A stretch of 64,000 bases of DNA. Origin: Owenia fusiformis. Taxonomy: Eukaryota; Annelida; Polychaeta; Sabellida; Oweniidae. This document shows, in pieces, positions 21,722 to 35,400 of this stretch (its first letter is position 1; each line of letters begins with the position of its first letter). The stretch spans positions 33,423,259 through 33,487,258 of the forward strand of contig CAIIXF020000009.1 of NCBI GenBank assembly GCA_903813345.2, read 5' to 3'. The position numbers and the translations under genes were made by a program. Below the pieces are notes generated by a model that was not told the DNA's origin, did no database searches, and saw only the letters and a list, made by a program, of their open reading frames with translations.

Positions 21722-24700
21722 TTAGTCTTTATTTCCATGCATTTTGCCTTTGCCAAAGTTAACATAGTCAGGCTCCACTGCTTCAGTTTTAATATTTTGG
21801 TAAACATGACTCTCGTGTCTTGTTGGTTCTACCTCTCCTATTGGGATATGTTCATAGGCAGAATCTGGGTCAACCTTTTTTGGTGATGCATTATCACCTG
21901 GATGTATGTTGATCCGCTGTATTGCTGGAACAACTTCATCAAGGAGAAAATATTCATTTGGGTCGGCTCCTGGTGGAGTAGCTTTATCTTTAACATCTGC
22001 ATTAATGAGGGCCTCTTGTCTTGAACGTTCTTCTTCAATAGGGTTAATTTGTTCATATACACCTGATTGGGTAGCTTGGGGAACGTTACTTTCTTTTCCA
22101 TCAAAAGGAATTTCATAAACATCAGTGATGTGATCAGCCTCTGGTTCAATAGTATGAGTGTTAGTTTCTGGGTGGCCAATTTCATGGTGAACAGTTTGAT
22201 ATCCATCATCAGTTTCATCAGTAGATTTTTTTCTACAAAAGATGTATTTGTTGATATGTATATGTTAATTATATGCATAATGGCCATTATTCATATAATC
22301 AACATTACAATGAACATATACGTGTATAAGATTTGAAATAAAACAAAAACACAATTAAAGCAACTCAATTTTCTGTAATGTTACTTTACAAGACATTTCA
22401 TCAGCATTTATGGCCATTGATAACCATGATGTTAACCTTGGTCCATGGAACCAAAAAGATCCACCAATTCAAAATCTACAATTAACTAGTATGGTAATGG
22501 AAATCATCAAAATGATAATACAGTAAAACCTGTCTTAGTGAACACCTCTCTCTAGTGAACACCTGTCTTTAGTAGACACCATTCCTTTACACATACTCTA
22601 TCAACTTATTTATAAAGATCCTCTCTGTAGTGAACACCTACAAACACTGAACGTTTTTTCTCGGCCGTTTCATGTTCAATATACACAGGTTTTACTGTAA
22701 ATATAGTTTTATATGAGATAATTGCCATCAGAATTTTCTCTGCCATATATAGAGATTATCCTATATGAGGTTCGGGATATTGGGATTATCCCGAGGCCAA
22801 TATAATATATCTGCCCAAGGGCCGTAGGTCCCGAGGGTAGATATATTATATTGGCCAAGGGATAATCCAAATATCCTGAACCGACTATAGGATGATCTGT
22901 TTATCCCATACCAATCTTGGTCAATTGGTTCACATCGTTTAATTGCAATTGGCCACAGTTCAGAAACTTTGCAACCAACCGTGGAATTATTTTAGAATAT
23001 TCATGTCCAGTTTTGTATTCTAGTCCGTAGCCGGATTTTCTTGTACGAATCTTTGATTATGAACAGGACATACTGCATCAAACAGATCGCGATTGTCTGC
23101 GTTTTTCTCCATTGTCGTTTACAGTATGCGAACGTTACAAAGAATGAACCAATATGGGAACGGCGATTATGACGTAGCGGGCAGATATACTATATCTGCC
23201 CGCTCGGAGCGGGACGTAAAGCTATATCTGCCCGCTGATGAAAATATAAGTTTTTACAAACCGGCTTTATGTACCTGTAACACGTCCAGGTATGGGATAA
23301 ATACTTTTATCTGTATAATAACATTTTGAATGATCGGCTTAGTTTTGCATTATATCTCTTTTTAAACCCTCCTAATTTCCCTACATTTATGTTTGAGCTA
23401 GAACGGGGTTTAATATAAGGTATTGCTAGGATTAAGGTTATATAAACCAACCTGCGTTTTAGTAAACACACCACTCCTATCACAATCAATCCCAGGCATA
23501 CAACTGCACCCACCACACTACCTGCTATTACACCTGAAATAAAATTATCTCAGTTTTTATCATTGATTTGTGAATAAATTGCCAATATGCAAAAGCTCTT
23601 CTCTGATGTAACTGTGTCCACATTCTTTGAAAATTATAGACAAGTCTTTGTTGTTAGCTTATCTTATCAGAATATTGTAGATCTGAGACTGTAAATTCAT
23701 ATGGCGAATCAAAGGGTTTAAGTGTTCAGGTAAAATGTGAGAAGAAAAAATATTTTATGGTTAGTAATTCAGAATTAAGTCAAAATTTAACTCTATGTAC
23801 AAGATTACACTCAAATTGTGATTCGTGAAAAATAATCTTCAACTTTGACATTTTTATTTAGGAAAACTTTGAGACTATTTGGTGTTTGTATGGTGAATAT
23901 ATTAGCTTCAACAGACCAGAAACGTGTAAAAGTGAAATAACTTAAGTTGGATGATACCTTGTAAATATTTACTGAACATGTTTGAGTTATAAAACTGCTT
24001 CCCTTTAAAATCTAAACAAAAACTAATGTTAACAAAATCTACTGCGCTGTGAACTATTAAAATTGTCAGATTTATCTTAATTAATAATATTTTATTTATA
24101 TATAATAGTCTAGTATCAAGGGTTCACCTTATCTGTAACCCTAGTTACCTATATAATATATTTAGATTAGTGGCTTGGGGAGTATGGGCTTGATGCAAGT
24201 CTATATACTGATGGGAATAGTATTCAAGTGCAGTTTACCCAGAATTCATAGATGTACCCATCTTCAAGTAAAGATGAGTTTTTGGATTCATTTTTGTGTG
24301 AGGATCAGTTCATCTTTGAATTCTGGGTATATTTCCTTTTTTCAAAAGGTTTGGTAGGTAGAAATAATTTTGACACTCAATTGAATGAAGAGAAACATAA
24401 TCAGCATTATACATCAAGTGGCCAATAGTAAAAATTCTTTGAAACTTACCAGTATAATCAATATATGTTGTTTGCATTTTTATTGATTCATTTGTTGTAG
24501 TGTTATCATTTTGTTGAATAGTTACATCATCATCATATGTAACAATCAAATTATCATCATATTCTTGTGTGGTCATATCATCATATTCATGTGTTGTTAT
24601 ATTATCATCATATATCTGTGTTGTCATATTATCATATTCCATTAAGGTTTCTATCGTTGTGAATTCATTGTTGTCATCTGCAGTGTCTGGGTTAGTATAA

Positions 24701-24840
24701 TCCTCATATGTGATTGTTTCAGATTCAGCAGTTGTGTCGTCCCTGCCTGCTGTGAGATATTGTGTTTGAAGCAAAAGTAGATGCATCAGAAGTATAATTA
24801 CTGTATATTGTAGAATGAGATCAAGTCTTAGTTTCCCCAT
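21722..24840 (-). CDS. Receptor gene A: short mucin-like membrane protein with tyrosine-rich tail
   Basis: Three exons, 24840-24450, 23533-23452 and 22232-21722, give 327 residues. Residues 1-32 are a signal peptide (hydrophobic, start MGKLRLDLIL). Residues 33-131 are acidic and Thr-rich with repeats like EYDDMTTQ and several N-glycosylation sites. The transmembrane exon (residues 132-157, 82 nt) reads VIAGSVVGAVVCLGLIVIG and ends in KRRKK. The 170-residue tail has seven spaced tyrosine motifs: GYQTV, VYEIP, VYEQI, EYFLL, AYEHI, VYQNI, DYVNF. SAYEHI is a strict ITIM match; YQNI and YVNF fit the Grb2-type YxN. It shares transmembrane-exon length and intron phases with B and C, and the tail style of all three. 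There is no lectin exon. No named homologue is recognised. Confidence 0.75.
22519..22700. repeat. Dispersed AACACCTCT-type repeat
   Basis: Begins CAGTAAAACCTGTCTTAGTG, repeats GTGAACACCT three times and ends with the inverse ACAGGTTTTACTG, so this copy shows both edges of the family (about 180 bp). Lies in intron 2 of receptor gene A. Confidence 0.6.
22751..22900. repeat. Long imperfect palindrome
   Basis: The left arm GATTATCCTATATGAGGTTC...GGCCAATATAATATATCTGC pairs with the right arm GATATATTATATTGGCC...GAACCGACTATAGGATGATC, about 60 bp per arm around a GGCCGTAGGTCCCGA centre. A related block GCGGGCAGATATACTATATC / GATATAGTATATCTGCCCGC is at 23178-23205, and TTTATCCCATACC (22909) recurs inverted at 23289. 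It could be one fold-back element of about 560 bp (22745-23305). Confidence 0.55.
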
Positions 24841-26456
24841 ATTTGAATATAACTAAAGAGAGCTATGTTTCCATATAATGTAGCATTTTCCAATAGGCAA
24901 GTCCCAGTCGGATAAGTAATCTATATTTAACTGACTCTTGTATTCTGAAATGATATGCAAATATCGTTTTTTTGGCCTAGATACCTTAAAACATATTATC
25001 CTTTTGTTTGTTCCAAAAACGGTTCTAAAATATCATTGGTTACCTTTTAGGATCAATATGACTCTATGGTTAAAACTTCCTGGTTGTTGTGGTATTTATT
25101 TAGAGTTTATGAGAAAGTTATCATCTTTTCATTCACACGGTGTAAACATAAAATGTCACAATTCACATCATGTAAAGTTGATGGTTTTTAAGACAAATGA
25201 CAGTTCAGGTATTTTAATACTTGTGTGCATCGTGACTTAAAATTATTTTCAGTTGAAATATTATAAAGACTTTGTATTATTATTTTATTATAGCAAAGCC
25301 ATTTATTGACCCATGACTTTATTCAACCTGCTCTGCAAAAAAGTACAAAACATTGAGAGTATACACTTGGCATGACAACATGTAGGCAGAATTTCTATTA
25401 ACGCATAAACTGGTTCATTTGTACTGATATATTGTTTTTTTCAAAAGTTTCCATTTCTGGTGTCATATGAACAAAATTTTCATTCCAAAATAAAATACTA
25501 TCATGTAGTCCTTTAAGTCCAATCAAGTATGTAGTTACCAATATTGTAAAATACTTTTTCTTTTCTCTTAAAAATAGTTTATTGTCCCATGTGGCTAATA
25601 TAAAGGAACTGCTATAGCATAAAAATAGTGATAAACATGCCGCTTTATTGTTACAAACTTGTCTACTGAAAAGATATTGTAGGCAAATTGCAAAAAGGGA
25701 ATTACGAGTCAACAAGATATGTAAAGGTCTCTTTTCTATGGTAATATTTTTATTGTGAAAAGTGATGCATTATAATACTGTTTTAAAGGCCTCACACAAA
25801 GTTTAAACCACTTTTAGACTTATATTGTATTCCTTATCCAATGTTATCCAAATTTGAAATGTGAATTTTTTGGGAGTTTTAAAAAATGGTTCTTAAGGAC
25901 TTTTTGTTCGAAATTTTAGAGCTTACATGTATCTTTTAAAAAGTGATAATTCATACCAATGCATAGCATTTATTCCAACATGTCTTTTGAAGAAAAAATT
26001 CAGAAAATTGGTTGTTAAAAAAATGAGAAACAATCTCATGTATGCATGAAAGTGGTCCAGAGAAAAATGCATTTTAAAATTTTATATGATACCAATGGTA
26101 CAATAATATTTAAAACACAATATATTATTCTTTCAACCTAGTTAGACAATCAACATTGGTTTATGTTGTACATTAAGCATATTTGGAAAAAATTGACATA
26201 TAAAAGTTTGAATTTTTGCACACGCTAAAACGCATTTAAATGGCACATAAGGTATGACACTTTACTATTGAAACAGAACGTCCTTTGTTTAATCTTCACA
26301 GTGGTGTTAAAAGATTAATATGTTTTTGAAAAATGGCGGGAAATTTAGCTATCTGTTGAAAATTATATTCCACTCTATCAAAAACCTTCCAAATGTATGA
26401 AATGTCGAGATATTTTGACCAAAATATGTGAAATTACTACTTTGCGCCCTGGGAAA
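24841..26456. other. Intergenic spacer between receptor genes A and B
   Basis: 1.6 kb of AT-rich sequence upstream of gene A and downstream of gene B. It should contain gene A's promoter and gene B's 3' UTR, but no conserved motif or gene is evident. Confidence 0.4.
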
Positions 26457-29400
26457 TCACTGCTTTATATCCTTATTCAACATTTTGGCACCACCAGATA
26501 CTATTTCATAGTTCACTTCTTCTTGACCAACACAAACAATTCCATCATTTCTGTCATGTGCAGTATCAGTTTCAGTATTAAAATTGATAACTTCATATTC
26601 ATTAGCAGGCTCTGAATCTTGCGCTATTGTGTTTTCATAGGTTGGTTGTGGGTCCAGAAGGGTCATTGGATTCAGCTCACTGTATACGTGTGGGATCATA
26701 TCTTGATATTGGTTAACATCAGAGAGGTCAAGAGTTTCATATGACTCTGTAATAACTTCCTGCTCACTATCTGCTTTACCTCTGGAAAGAAAGTACCTTG
26801 CATGCATTTATGGGTTTTACACATATTACATGTTGTTTTGCATTTACAAGTAGTTTAAAATTTAGATTTAAAATTGTCTTACTTATTTTCATGATTTGGA
26901 AATATGATTTTTTGAGAAATTGTTAGACATTATTATGTTCGAAGTTATTGAAGACATTTTCTTCATTAATTGTGCAAAATATAAAGTACCTAAAAGATGT
27001 GTTTTTCATTTCATAGTTTAATTAGTTGTATTTGTATCAGTTTCTAAATTTGCTGTAAATTCCAAACTTATAAAATGTAAACATGTATGATGTTATGTTA
27101 TAAAGATTATTTAATCATTTAAAGTTTATTTACCTTTGCTTTGAAATATATACCACGGCAATACCAACCAGGAGGATGAACAGTAAGGAACCAAGTCCAC
27201 TTCCAATAATCATACCTAGGAGGACAATAATACTGTAACAGAACTTTTAATCTATTCTATCAGAAAATTAAAAATCATGGTTTTATATTATATGATGATA
27301 ACAAATTTTCCTTTTAAGGTTTGCACATGTAATAGTGTGGGAGCAAAAGTCCAAATAAGAGGTTCCGTGTCCTTTTTAGAGGCGAGCTAAGCGACATATG
27401 TTTTCATGAACTAGAAGTGATACTGATCAAGAAAAATGATGTTGGCAATTCTGAATCCGCGACGGCGTTGCTATGGTAACCAAGTAAATATGCCACGCCC
27501 ACTTTTAGGGGCTCTTGGCAGTGTATGGCCCCTATCTCTGTCATTATTGCTCAGATTTAGATGAAATTCACACCAAATGGAAGATAATGGATAATGCAAT
27601 CAGGAAATATTAAGTTGGCAATTCTGAATCCGATATGGCGTTGCTATGGTAACAAAGTAAATATCCCACACCCACTTTTAGAGGCTCTTTTCAGTGTTTG
27701 GTCCCTATCTTCGTCAATATTGCTCAGATTTAGGTAACATTTGTACCAAATGAAAGGTCATGGAAAGAACAGTCAAACAGTTTATAAAATATGCAAATAA
27801 GATGATTTGCATATTAATTATGACGTCATAACCGTTTGTTCTTGCATATTTTATTTTAATCATGATGTATAAATCTGGGAAATTATTGTCTTTTAAATGG
27901 TCAGTAATGCTTTTAAGTAGTTAATTAGTTCATTTCTTTTCGATGAGTTTATTAGTTTATTTCATTCATACATGTATGGTCATAAAAATTGAAAAAATGT
28001 AATGAAAATATCCAATTCAAGCTGTTGCTATGGTAACAGTATGTATGTATCTGCTGTGAAAACAATTCTTTGGTAAATGTTACATTTTGACTATTTGACT
28101 GACATGTATTCCTTTTAAAATTTGATGGCTGGCAGAAAATAACCTAATAATGATAGAAAATTATCTAATTTGGATTGTGTTATATTATGATGTCATAATG
28201 GCAATTATTAATCAGGGGCGCAACCAGCTATCAATCAGGGGGGAGGGCGTGCGATATCGGCATAAGCAACTCAAAAAAAGTTTAATTTGACTTGAATTTT
28301 ACAAAAATTCCTTCAAAATTGAGCTAGAAGCTTCAAGTCAAAAGCATTTTTAAAGCTCTTCTGCCAAAAGAACAATAGAAATGACGTCTTGGATCTCCTG
28401 CTGTAATGGTTCTATTTTTATTTGGTAAATAGGGGGGGGGGGGGGGGTTTCCCCAATCACACCACCTGGCTATGCCTATGTTAGCTGTTGTATTCAGGTG
28501 AATATGCCATCCCCACTTTTCAGGTCTTTTCCAAAGTCTTGATTCTATCAGTTGTCATGATGATAGCTCTGGTGTACATGAAATTTTCATCAAATTGACT
28601 GGGGAAACTAAAGAATCAGACGATGCATGGGGAATGTAGATTCACAAGCTGATATACCTGTTATGGTATGACTACCATAGCTGTTTTCGTGATTATTTTC
28701 TTGAAATAAGGTAAAATTGCTCAAGATGATTCCAAATTGGTATCTTATCCTTTGACATTCACCATCAAAGCTGAAAACAACGATTGATTTACATTCTATT
28801 TCTTTACACGTATAAAGTATGATCAAGAAATATTATGGGCAATTCTGAATCTGCGATGCTGTTGCTATGGTAACCAAGTAAATATGCTAGCCCGTTTTTA
28901 GGGGCTCTTTTCAGTGTTTTGCCCCCATCTCCACCATTATTGCTCAGATTTTGATGAAATTCAGACCAAATTGAAAGTAATAGATAATGCAATCAGGATA
29001 TATTAAGTTGACAATTCTGAATCAACGATGGCGTTGCTATGGTAACAAAGTAGATATGTCTCACCCACTTTAAGGGGCTCTTTTCAGTGTTTGGCCCTTA
29101 TCTTCTTCATTATTGCTCAGATTAAGATGAAATTTGCACCAAATCAAAGGTTATAGCTAGAGCAATCAGACAGTTAGTAAACTATGCAAATAGGATGATT
29201 TGAAAATTGATTATGACGTCATAAATTTTTGTTCTTGCATATTTTATCTTAATCATGATGTATCTATCTGTGAAATTATTGTCTTTAAAATAGTCAGTAA
29301 TGCTTTTAACTAATTGATTAGTTTATTTCCTTAAGTTGAGTTTATAATTTTATTCCATTCATACTTGCATGGTCATAAAAACTGAATGAATCAAAAATGT

Positions 29401-32400
29401 AATGAAAGTGTCCAATTTATGCTGTTGCTATGGTTACAGCACGTTGCAAAACTATCTGATGTAAAAAGAATTCTTTGGGAAATTTTACATTTTGATTAGC
29501 TGACTGACACATGTATTCTTTTTAAAATATGATGACAGAAAATAATCTTATAACTATAGAAAATTATTTAATTTGGATTGTGTTATGTCATGATGTCATA
29601 ATGGCAATTATTAATCAGGGGTGCAGCCAGCATTCACTCAGGAGAGGGGGATTGCGATTGTGGCATAAGCGACCAAAAAAAAATTTTAAGATTTGTTTTG
29701 AATTTTACAAAAATTGATGCACCTTCCTTCAAAACTGAGCTAGAAGCTTCAGGTCAAAATGATTTTAAAGCTCTTCTTCTATTTAATGGTTCTATTTTCT
29801 TTGTTTATGGGGGCGCACCCCCTGGCAATGCCTATGTTAATCCAATATGATGTTGCTATGGTAACTAGGTGAATATGCCATCCCCACTGTTCAGGGCTTT
29901 TTCAAAGTTTCGCTTCTATCTTTGTCATGATTACAGCTTGAGTGTGTATGAAATATTCACCAAATTGAAGCTAAAGAATCAGACAATGCATGGATTATGT
30001 ATATTGACTGACTGGCATACCCATCGTGGCATTAATAGCTGCTAATGGTTTTGAAATCCGAAAAATATGTTCAACATCAATTTACATAGAAAATAATATC
30101 ATTTTATAGTAAAGGTGAATACTTTAGCCTATTTCATCTTTTTTGTTCATGTAAACATAACTGTACCAATTTTGAACCGAATGGTTGGATGTCGGATTTC
30201 AAAACCAAAAGCATATCTTAAATCAGGGGCTTCCATACTCCATACTTGTAAAGAAATGGAAACAATCATAGTTTTCAGCTTTGACCTCATTTTATGGTGA
30301 GTGTCAAAGGACAAGGTTCCAATTTGGAATCATTTTGAGCAATTTTACCTTATTTCAAGAGATAATCACAAAAAGCAGCTATGATACCATAACAGGTACT
30401 GTACTCCAGGTATTTTTTGCCTGCGATTTAGTTTCATTTTGAGCAATTTTACCTTATTTCAAGAAAATAATCACAAAAATCGGCTATGATACCATGACAG
30501 GTACTTAGTATGTCAGTCAGCCAATCTACATTATTCATGTATTGTCTAATTCACCTAGCATATTCACCTAATGGTTACCATAGCAACATCAAGTTGGATT
30601 AACATAGGCAGTGCTTAGTGGGGGGGGGGGGGTGCGCTTGGTTCACCTACCCCCTCATATCCGATAAAAATAGAACCATTAGATAAAAGAAAGCTTTGAC
30701 TTGAAGCTTTTTGCTAAATTTTGAAGGAAGTTGGATCAATTTTTGTAAAATTCAAAACCTATCTTATAAATACTTTTTGGTTGCCTGTGCCACGATCGCA
30801 GGCCCCTTTTGACTGAAAGCTGGCTGCGCCCCTAATTAAAAATTGCCATTATGACATCATAATATAACACAATCCAAATTTAATAACTATGGTTATTAGA
30901 TTATTTTCTGTCATAAAATTTTAAAAAGAATACATGTCAGTCAACTGGTCAAAATGTAACATTTCCTAAAGAATTCTTGTTTACAGCAGATGGTTTTGTT
31001 GCATGCTGTCACCAAAGCAACAGTGTGAATTGGACACTTCCATTATATTTATTCAACTATTATGATCATACATGTGTGAATGGAATAAACTAATAAACTC
31101 AACTAAAAGAAATAAACAAGACTAGTTAAAAACATTATACGGACCATTTTAAAGACAATAATTTACCAGATCTATACATTATGATTAAAATAAAATATGC
31201 AAGAACAAATAGTTATGACGTCATAATTGATATGCAAATCACCATATTTGCATATATTAAAAACTGTCTCATTGCTCTATCTATTACCTTTCATTTGGTG
31301 CAAATTTCATCTTAATCTGAGCAATAATGACTAAGTTATGGGCCTAACACTGAAAATAGCTCCGAAAAGTGGGTGTGGCATATTTACTTTGTTACCATAG
31401 CAACGCCATATTGGATCCAGAATTGCCAACTTAATATTTCCTGATTGCATTATCCATTAGCTTCCATTTGGTGTGAATTTCATCTAAATCTGAACAAAAA
31501 TAACAGAGATAGGGGCCATACACTAAAAAGAGCCCCTAAAAGTGGGCGTGGCATATTTACTTGGTTACCATAGCAACGCCGTCGCAGATTCAGAATTGCC
31601 AACATCATTTTTCTTGGTAAGTATCACGTATAGTTCATGAAAATATATGTCGCTTAGCTCGCCTCTAAAAAGGACACGGAATGACCTTTGCTCCCATACT
31701 ATAAAAGGTTAAGGTAGTTCATTAATCATTATCTGTGTCTTTTAGTTACAGTGGCCATTGTAAGGATCTCTATACCTAAGTCTAGTTGATCAGTGCTTTG
31801 TACTAGGGTTGTTAGATTATTTTCTGTCATAAAATTTTAAAAAGAATACATGTCAGTCAACTGGTCAAAATGTAACATTTCCTAAAGAATTCTTGTTTAC
31901 AGCAGATGGTTTTGTTGCATGCTGTCACCAAAGCAACAGTGTGAATTGGACACTTCCATTATATTTATTCAACTATTATGATCATACATGTGTGAATGGA
32001 ATAAACTAATAAACTCAACTAAAAGAAATAAACAAGACTAGTTAAAAACATTATACGGACCATTTTAAAGACAATAATTTACCAGATCTATACATTATGA
32101 TTAAAATAAAATATGCAAGAACAAATAGTTATGACGTCATAATTGATATGCAAATCACCATATTTGCATATATTAAAAACTGTCTCATTGCTCTATCTAT
32201 TACCTTTCATTTGGTGCAAATTTCATCTTAATCTGAGCAATAATGACTAAGTTATGGGCCTAACACTGAAAATAGCTCCGAAAAGTGGGTGTGGCATATT
32301 TACTTTGTTACCATAGCAACGCCATATTGGATCCAGAATTGCCAACTTAATATTTCCTGATTGCATTATCCATTAGCTTCCATTTGGTGTGAATTTCATC

Positions 32401-35400
32401 TAAATCTGAACAAAAATAACAGAGATAGGGGCCATACACTAAAAAGAGCCCCTAAAAGTGGGCGTGGCATATTTACTTGGTTACCATAGCAACGCCGTCG
32501 CAGATTCAGAATTGCCAACATCATTTTTCTTGGTAAGTATCACGTATAGTTCATGAAAATATATGTCGCTTAGCTCGCCTCTAAAAAGGACACGGAATGA
32601 CCTTTGCTCCCATACTATAAAAGGTTAAGGTAGTTCATTAATCATTATCTGTGTCTTTTAGTTACAGTGGCCATTGTAAGGATCTCTATACCTAAGTCTA
32701 GTTGATCAGTGCTTTGTACTAGGGTTATTAGATTATTTTCTGTCATAAAATTTTAAAAAGAATACATGTCAGTCAACTGGTCAAAATGTAACATTTCCTA
32801 AAGAATTCTTGTTTACAGCAGATGGTTTTGTTGCATGCTGTCACCAAAGCAACAGTGTGAATTGGACACTTCCATTATATTTATTCAACTATTATGATCA
32901 TACATGTGTGAATGGAATAAACTAATAAACTCAACTAAAAGAAATAAACAAGACTAGTTAAAAACATTATACGGACCATTTTAAAGACAATAATTTACCA
33001 GATCTATACATTATGATTAAAATAAAATATGCAAGAACAAATAGTTATGACGTCATAATTGATATGCAAATCACCATATTTGCATATATTAAAAACTGTC
33101 TCATTGCTCTATCTATTACCTTTCATTTGGTGCAAATTTCATCTTAATCTGAGCAATAATGACTAAGTTATGGGCCTAACACTGAAAATAGCTCCGAAAA
33201 GTGGGTGTGGCATATTTACTTTGTTACCATAGCAACGCCATATTGGATCCAGAATTGCCAACTTAATATTTCCTGATTGCATTATCCATTAGCTTCCATT
33301 TGGTGTGAATTTCATCTAAATCTGAACAAAAATAACAGAGATAGGGGCCATACACTAAAAAGAGCCCCTAAAAGTGGGCGTGGCATATTTACTTGGTTAC
33401 CATAGCAACGCCGTCGCAGATTCAGAATTGCCAACATCATTTTTCTTGGTAAGTATCACGTATAGTTCATGAAAATATATGTCGCTTAGCTCGCCTCTAA
33501 AAAGGACACGGAATGACCTTTGCTCCCATACTATAAAAGGTTAAGGTAGTTCATTAATCATTATCTGTGTCTTTTAGTTACAGTGGCCATTGTAAGGATC
33601 TCTATACCTAAGTCTAGTTGATCAGTGCTTTGTACTAGGATACCAGATTCTTTGCTCGTTGACATCATGCTAGCTGTTAATGACATCCAGCTGGTTGTTG
33701 AAGACATCACAATAGATGTTGATGACAACACACTTGTTGATGACTGTTTAATGGTGAATATAGATTCATATTTTTTCCAAACTTCAGCTGTATTCCCACA
33801 TGTCAGTCTAAGCAATGAAGTATCATTATTTGCTGAAAGGGAATGTTTCAGAAGTTAGGATTTTGTCTAGGGAGGAAACCATCCAATCTCTGAAGTCTTT
33901 ACATTGATCAAGGCCAGCGGATTTTTTGTTTGAGAAATAACTAAGCAACTGAAAGTATTATCTTCTGTTGATTTGGTTTGATTTAATTTATGTAAAGACT
34001 AATGACTTAGAAAAGGTGCAAATGATTTGTAAAATTTACCTTTAGCAGTGAAATAATATTTATATCGCCTAGATCTCTTTCTTTGCTTCATTGTTATAAG
34101 AACTATAGATCCTGAACTCTCATATAATAATGTCCCATTCTGTAATTTCTCAAGTTTTGGCATATCTGCTATCATTTCAGAATAACGGGTCATTCCATTT
34201 TCAGTTATAGAAAAATTGTTTGTTCTTTTATCTTCCTCAGCTGTTAAACTGTAGATTTGTATTGTGTTTGTGGGTGGTGCTTCGATTATACAGCTGCAAG
34301 ACCCCTTGATTGCTGTGTCAAAATTGGGGAAATTATTGTTCTTCAGATAAATGACTTGTAGTGCTTTGTCATCAATTTCATCACAAAGGGAATGACTGTT
34401 TTGATCTGCAAAATCACTATAGAACATTATTTATACCTAATAGAGAGATTATACAAACTCACTTTTAACTTATAGTATTTATCCCGTTCCCGGACTATGG
34501 TCCTGTGAACATCTCAATCTTTTGCCTGTGCGATTACAACATGGGAGAATTTTTTACTGATCTTACACTTCAGATACCTACCTCAATAGATTCCTTGGTA
34601 CTTTAGCATTCTTTTCGTGTAGTTGAATCCACAATTGTCTGGGTTTATCGGCAGAACGAAGACATTTTCGTTTTTGATCGCAATATTTGCGTGTAACATT
34701 TAACCTTTTTCAACCGTCAAATCCTCCATATTGGTACTTCCGGGCTACATCCGGGACAGCCAAACGGGGGATTCCCCCGTTTAAATCCAACCGCCATTTT
34801 GAAAAGTGATGGAATCTCTCTCGATGAAAAAGAGAAAATGTTCTCGTTCTGCCGATATATCCAGACAATCAGCGGTTCCAATATATTAGAAGTTACATCT
34901 TGAGTTCTATAATGCATTGAGGTAGGTATCTTAAGTGTAAGGGGCGTAGATAATTCTCCCAAGTTGTAATCGTACAGGCAAATGAATGCGATCAGTGCAG
35001 GACTATAGTCCGGGAACGGGATAATATAGTATCATTTACATGTATGAATATTGTCAAAGTATTATTGGGAGACTTGTACTTGCAATCTTATTTTGATATT
35101 ATAGAAATATATGTCTGAAGTAAGTACAAGTTATATGAAAGGTTTACTATTGATATTCAGATATCACTTATCATTTTATTATAGAATATAATTAACTTAA
35201 AGTGAATCTTGGTTGACACAAAATAAAGAACAGTGCAGATTCATGAATCACTTTTGTTTATCCTTTTATACCATCAAAACATATTTGTTAGAATCTGTTT
35301 TTATACTCTCTGATTCATCTCTTCTGAATGGGTTTGCCTTGGATGTAAATGAACCCGTATAATGAATATCAAATTCTTTGAATAAAAAACTTAGCTTGTA

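Noticed and set aside
26457-26781. Classical ITAM in the gene B tail (YETL ... YSEL)
   Set aside because: The gap between the two motifs is 15 residues, longer than the usual 6-12, so only single YxxL sites and one ITIM are claimed.
28430-28450. Poly-G tract (also at 30619) as a possible G-quadruplex regulator
   Set aside because: Homopolymer runs inside a degenerate repeat; nothing points to a function and the length may be a sequencing artefact.
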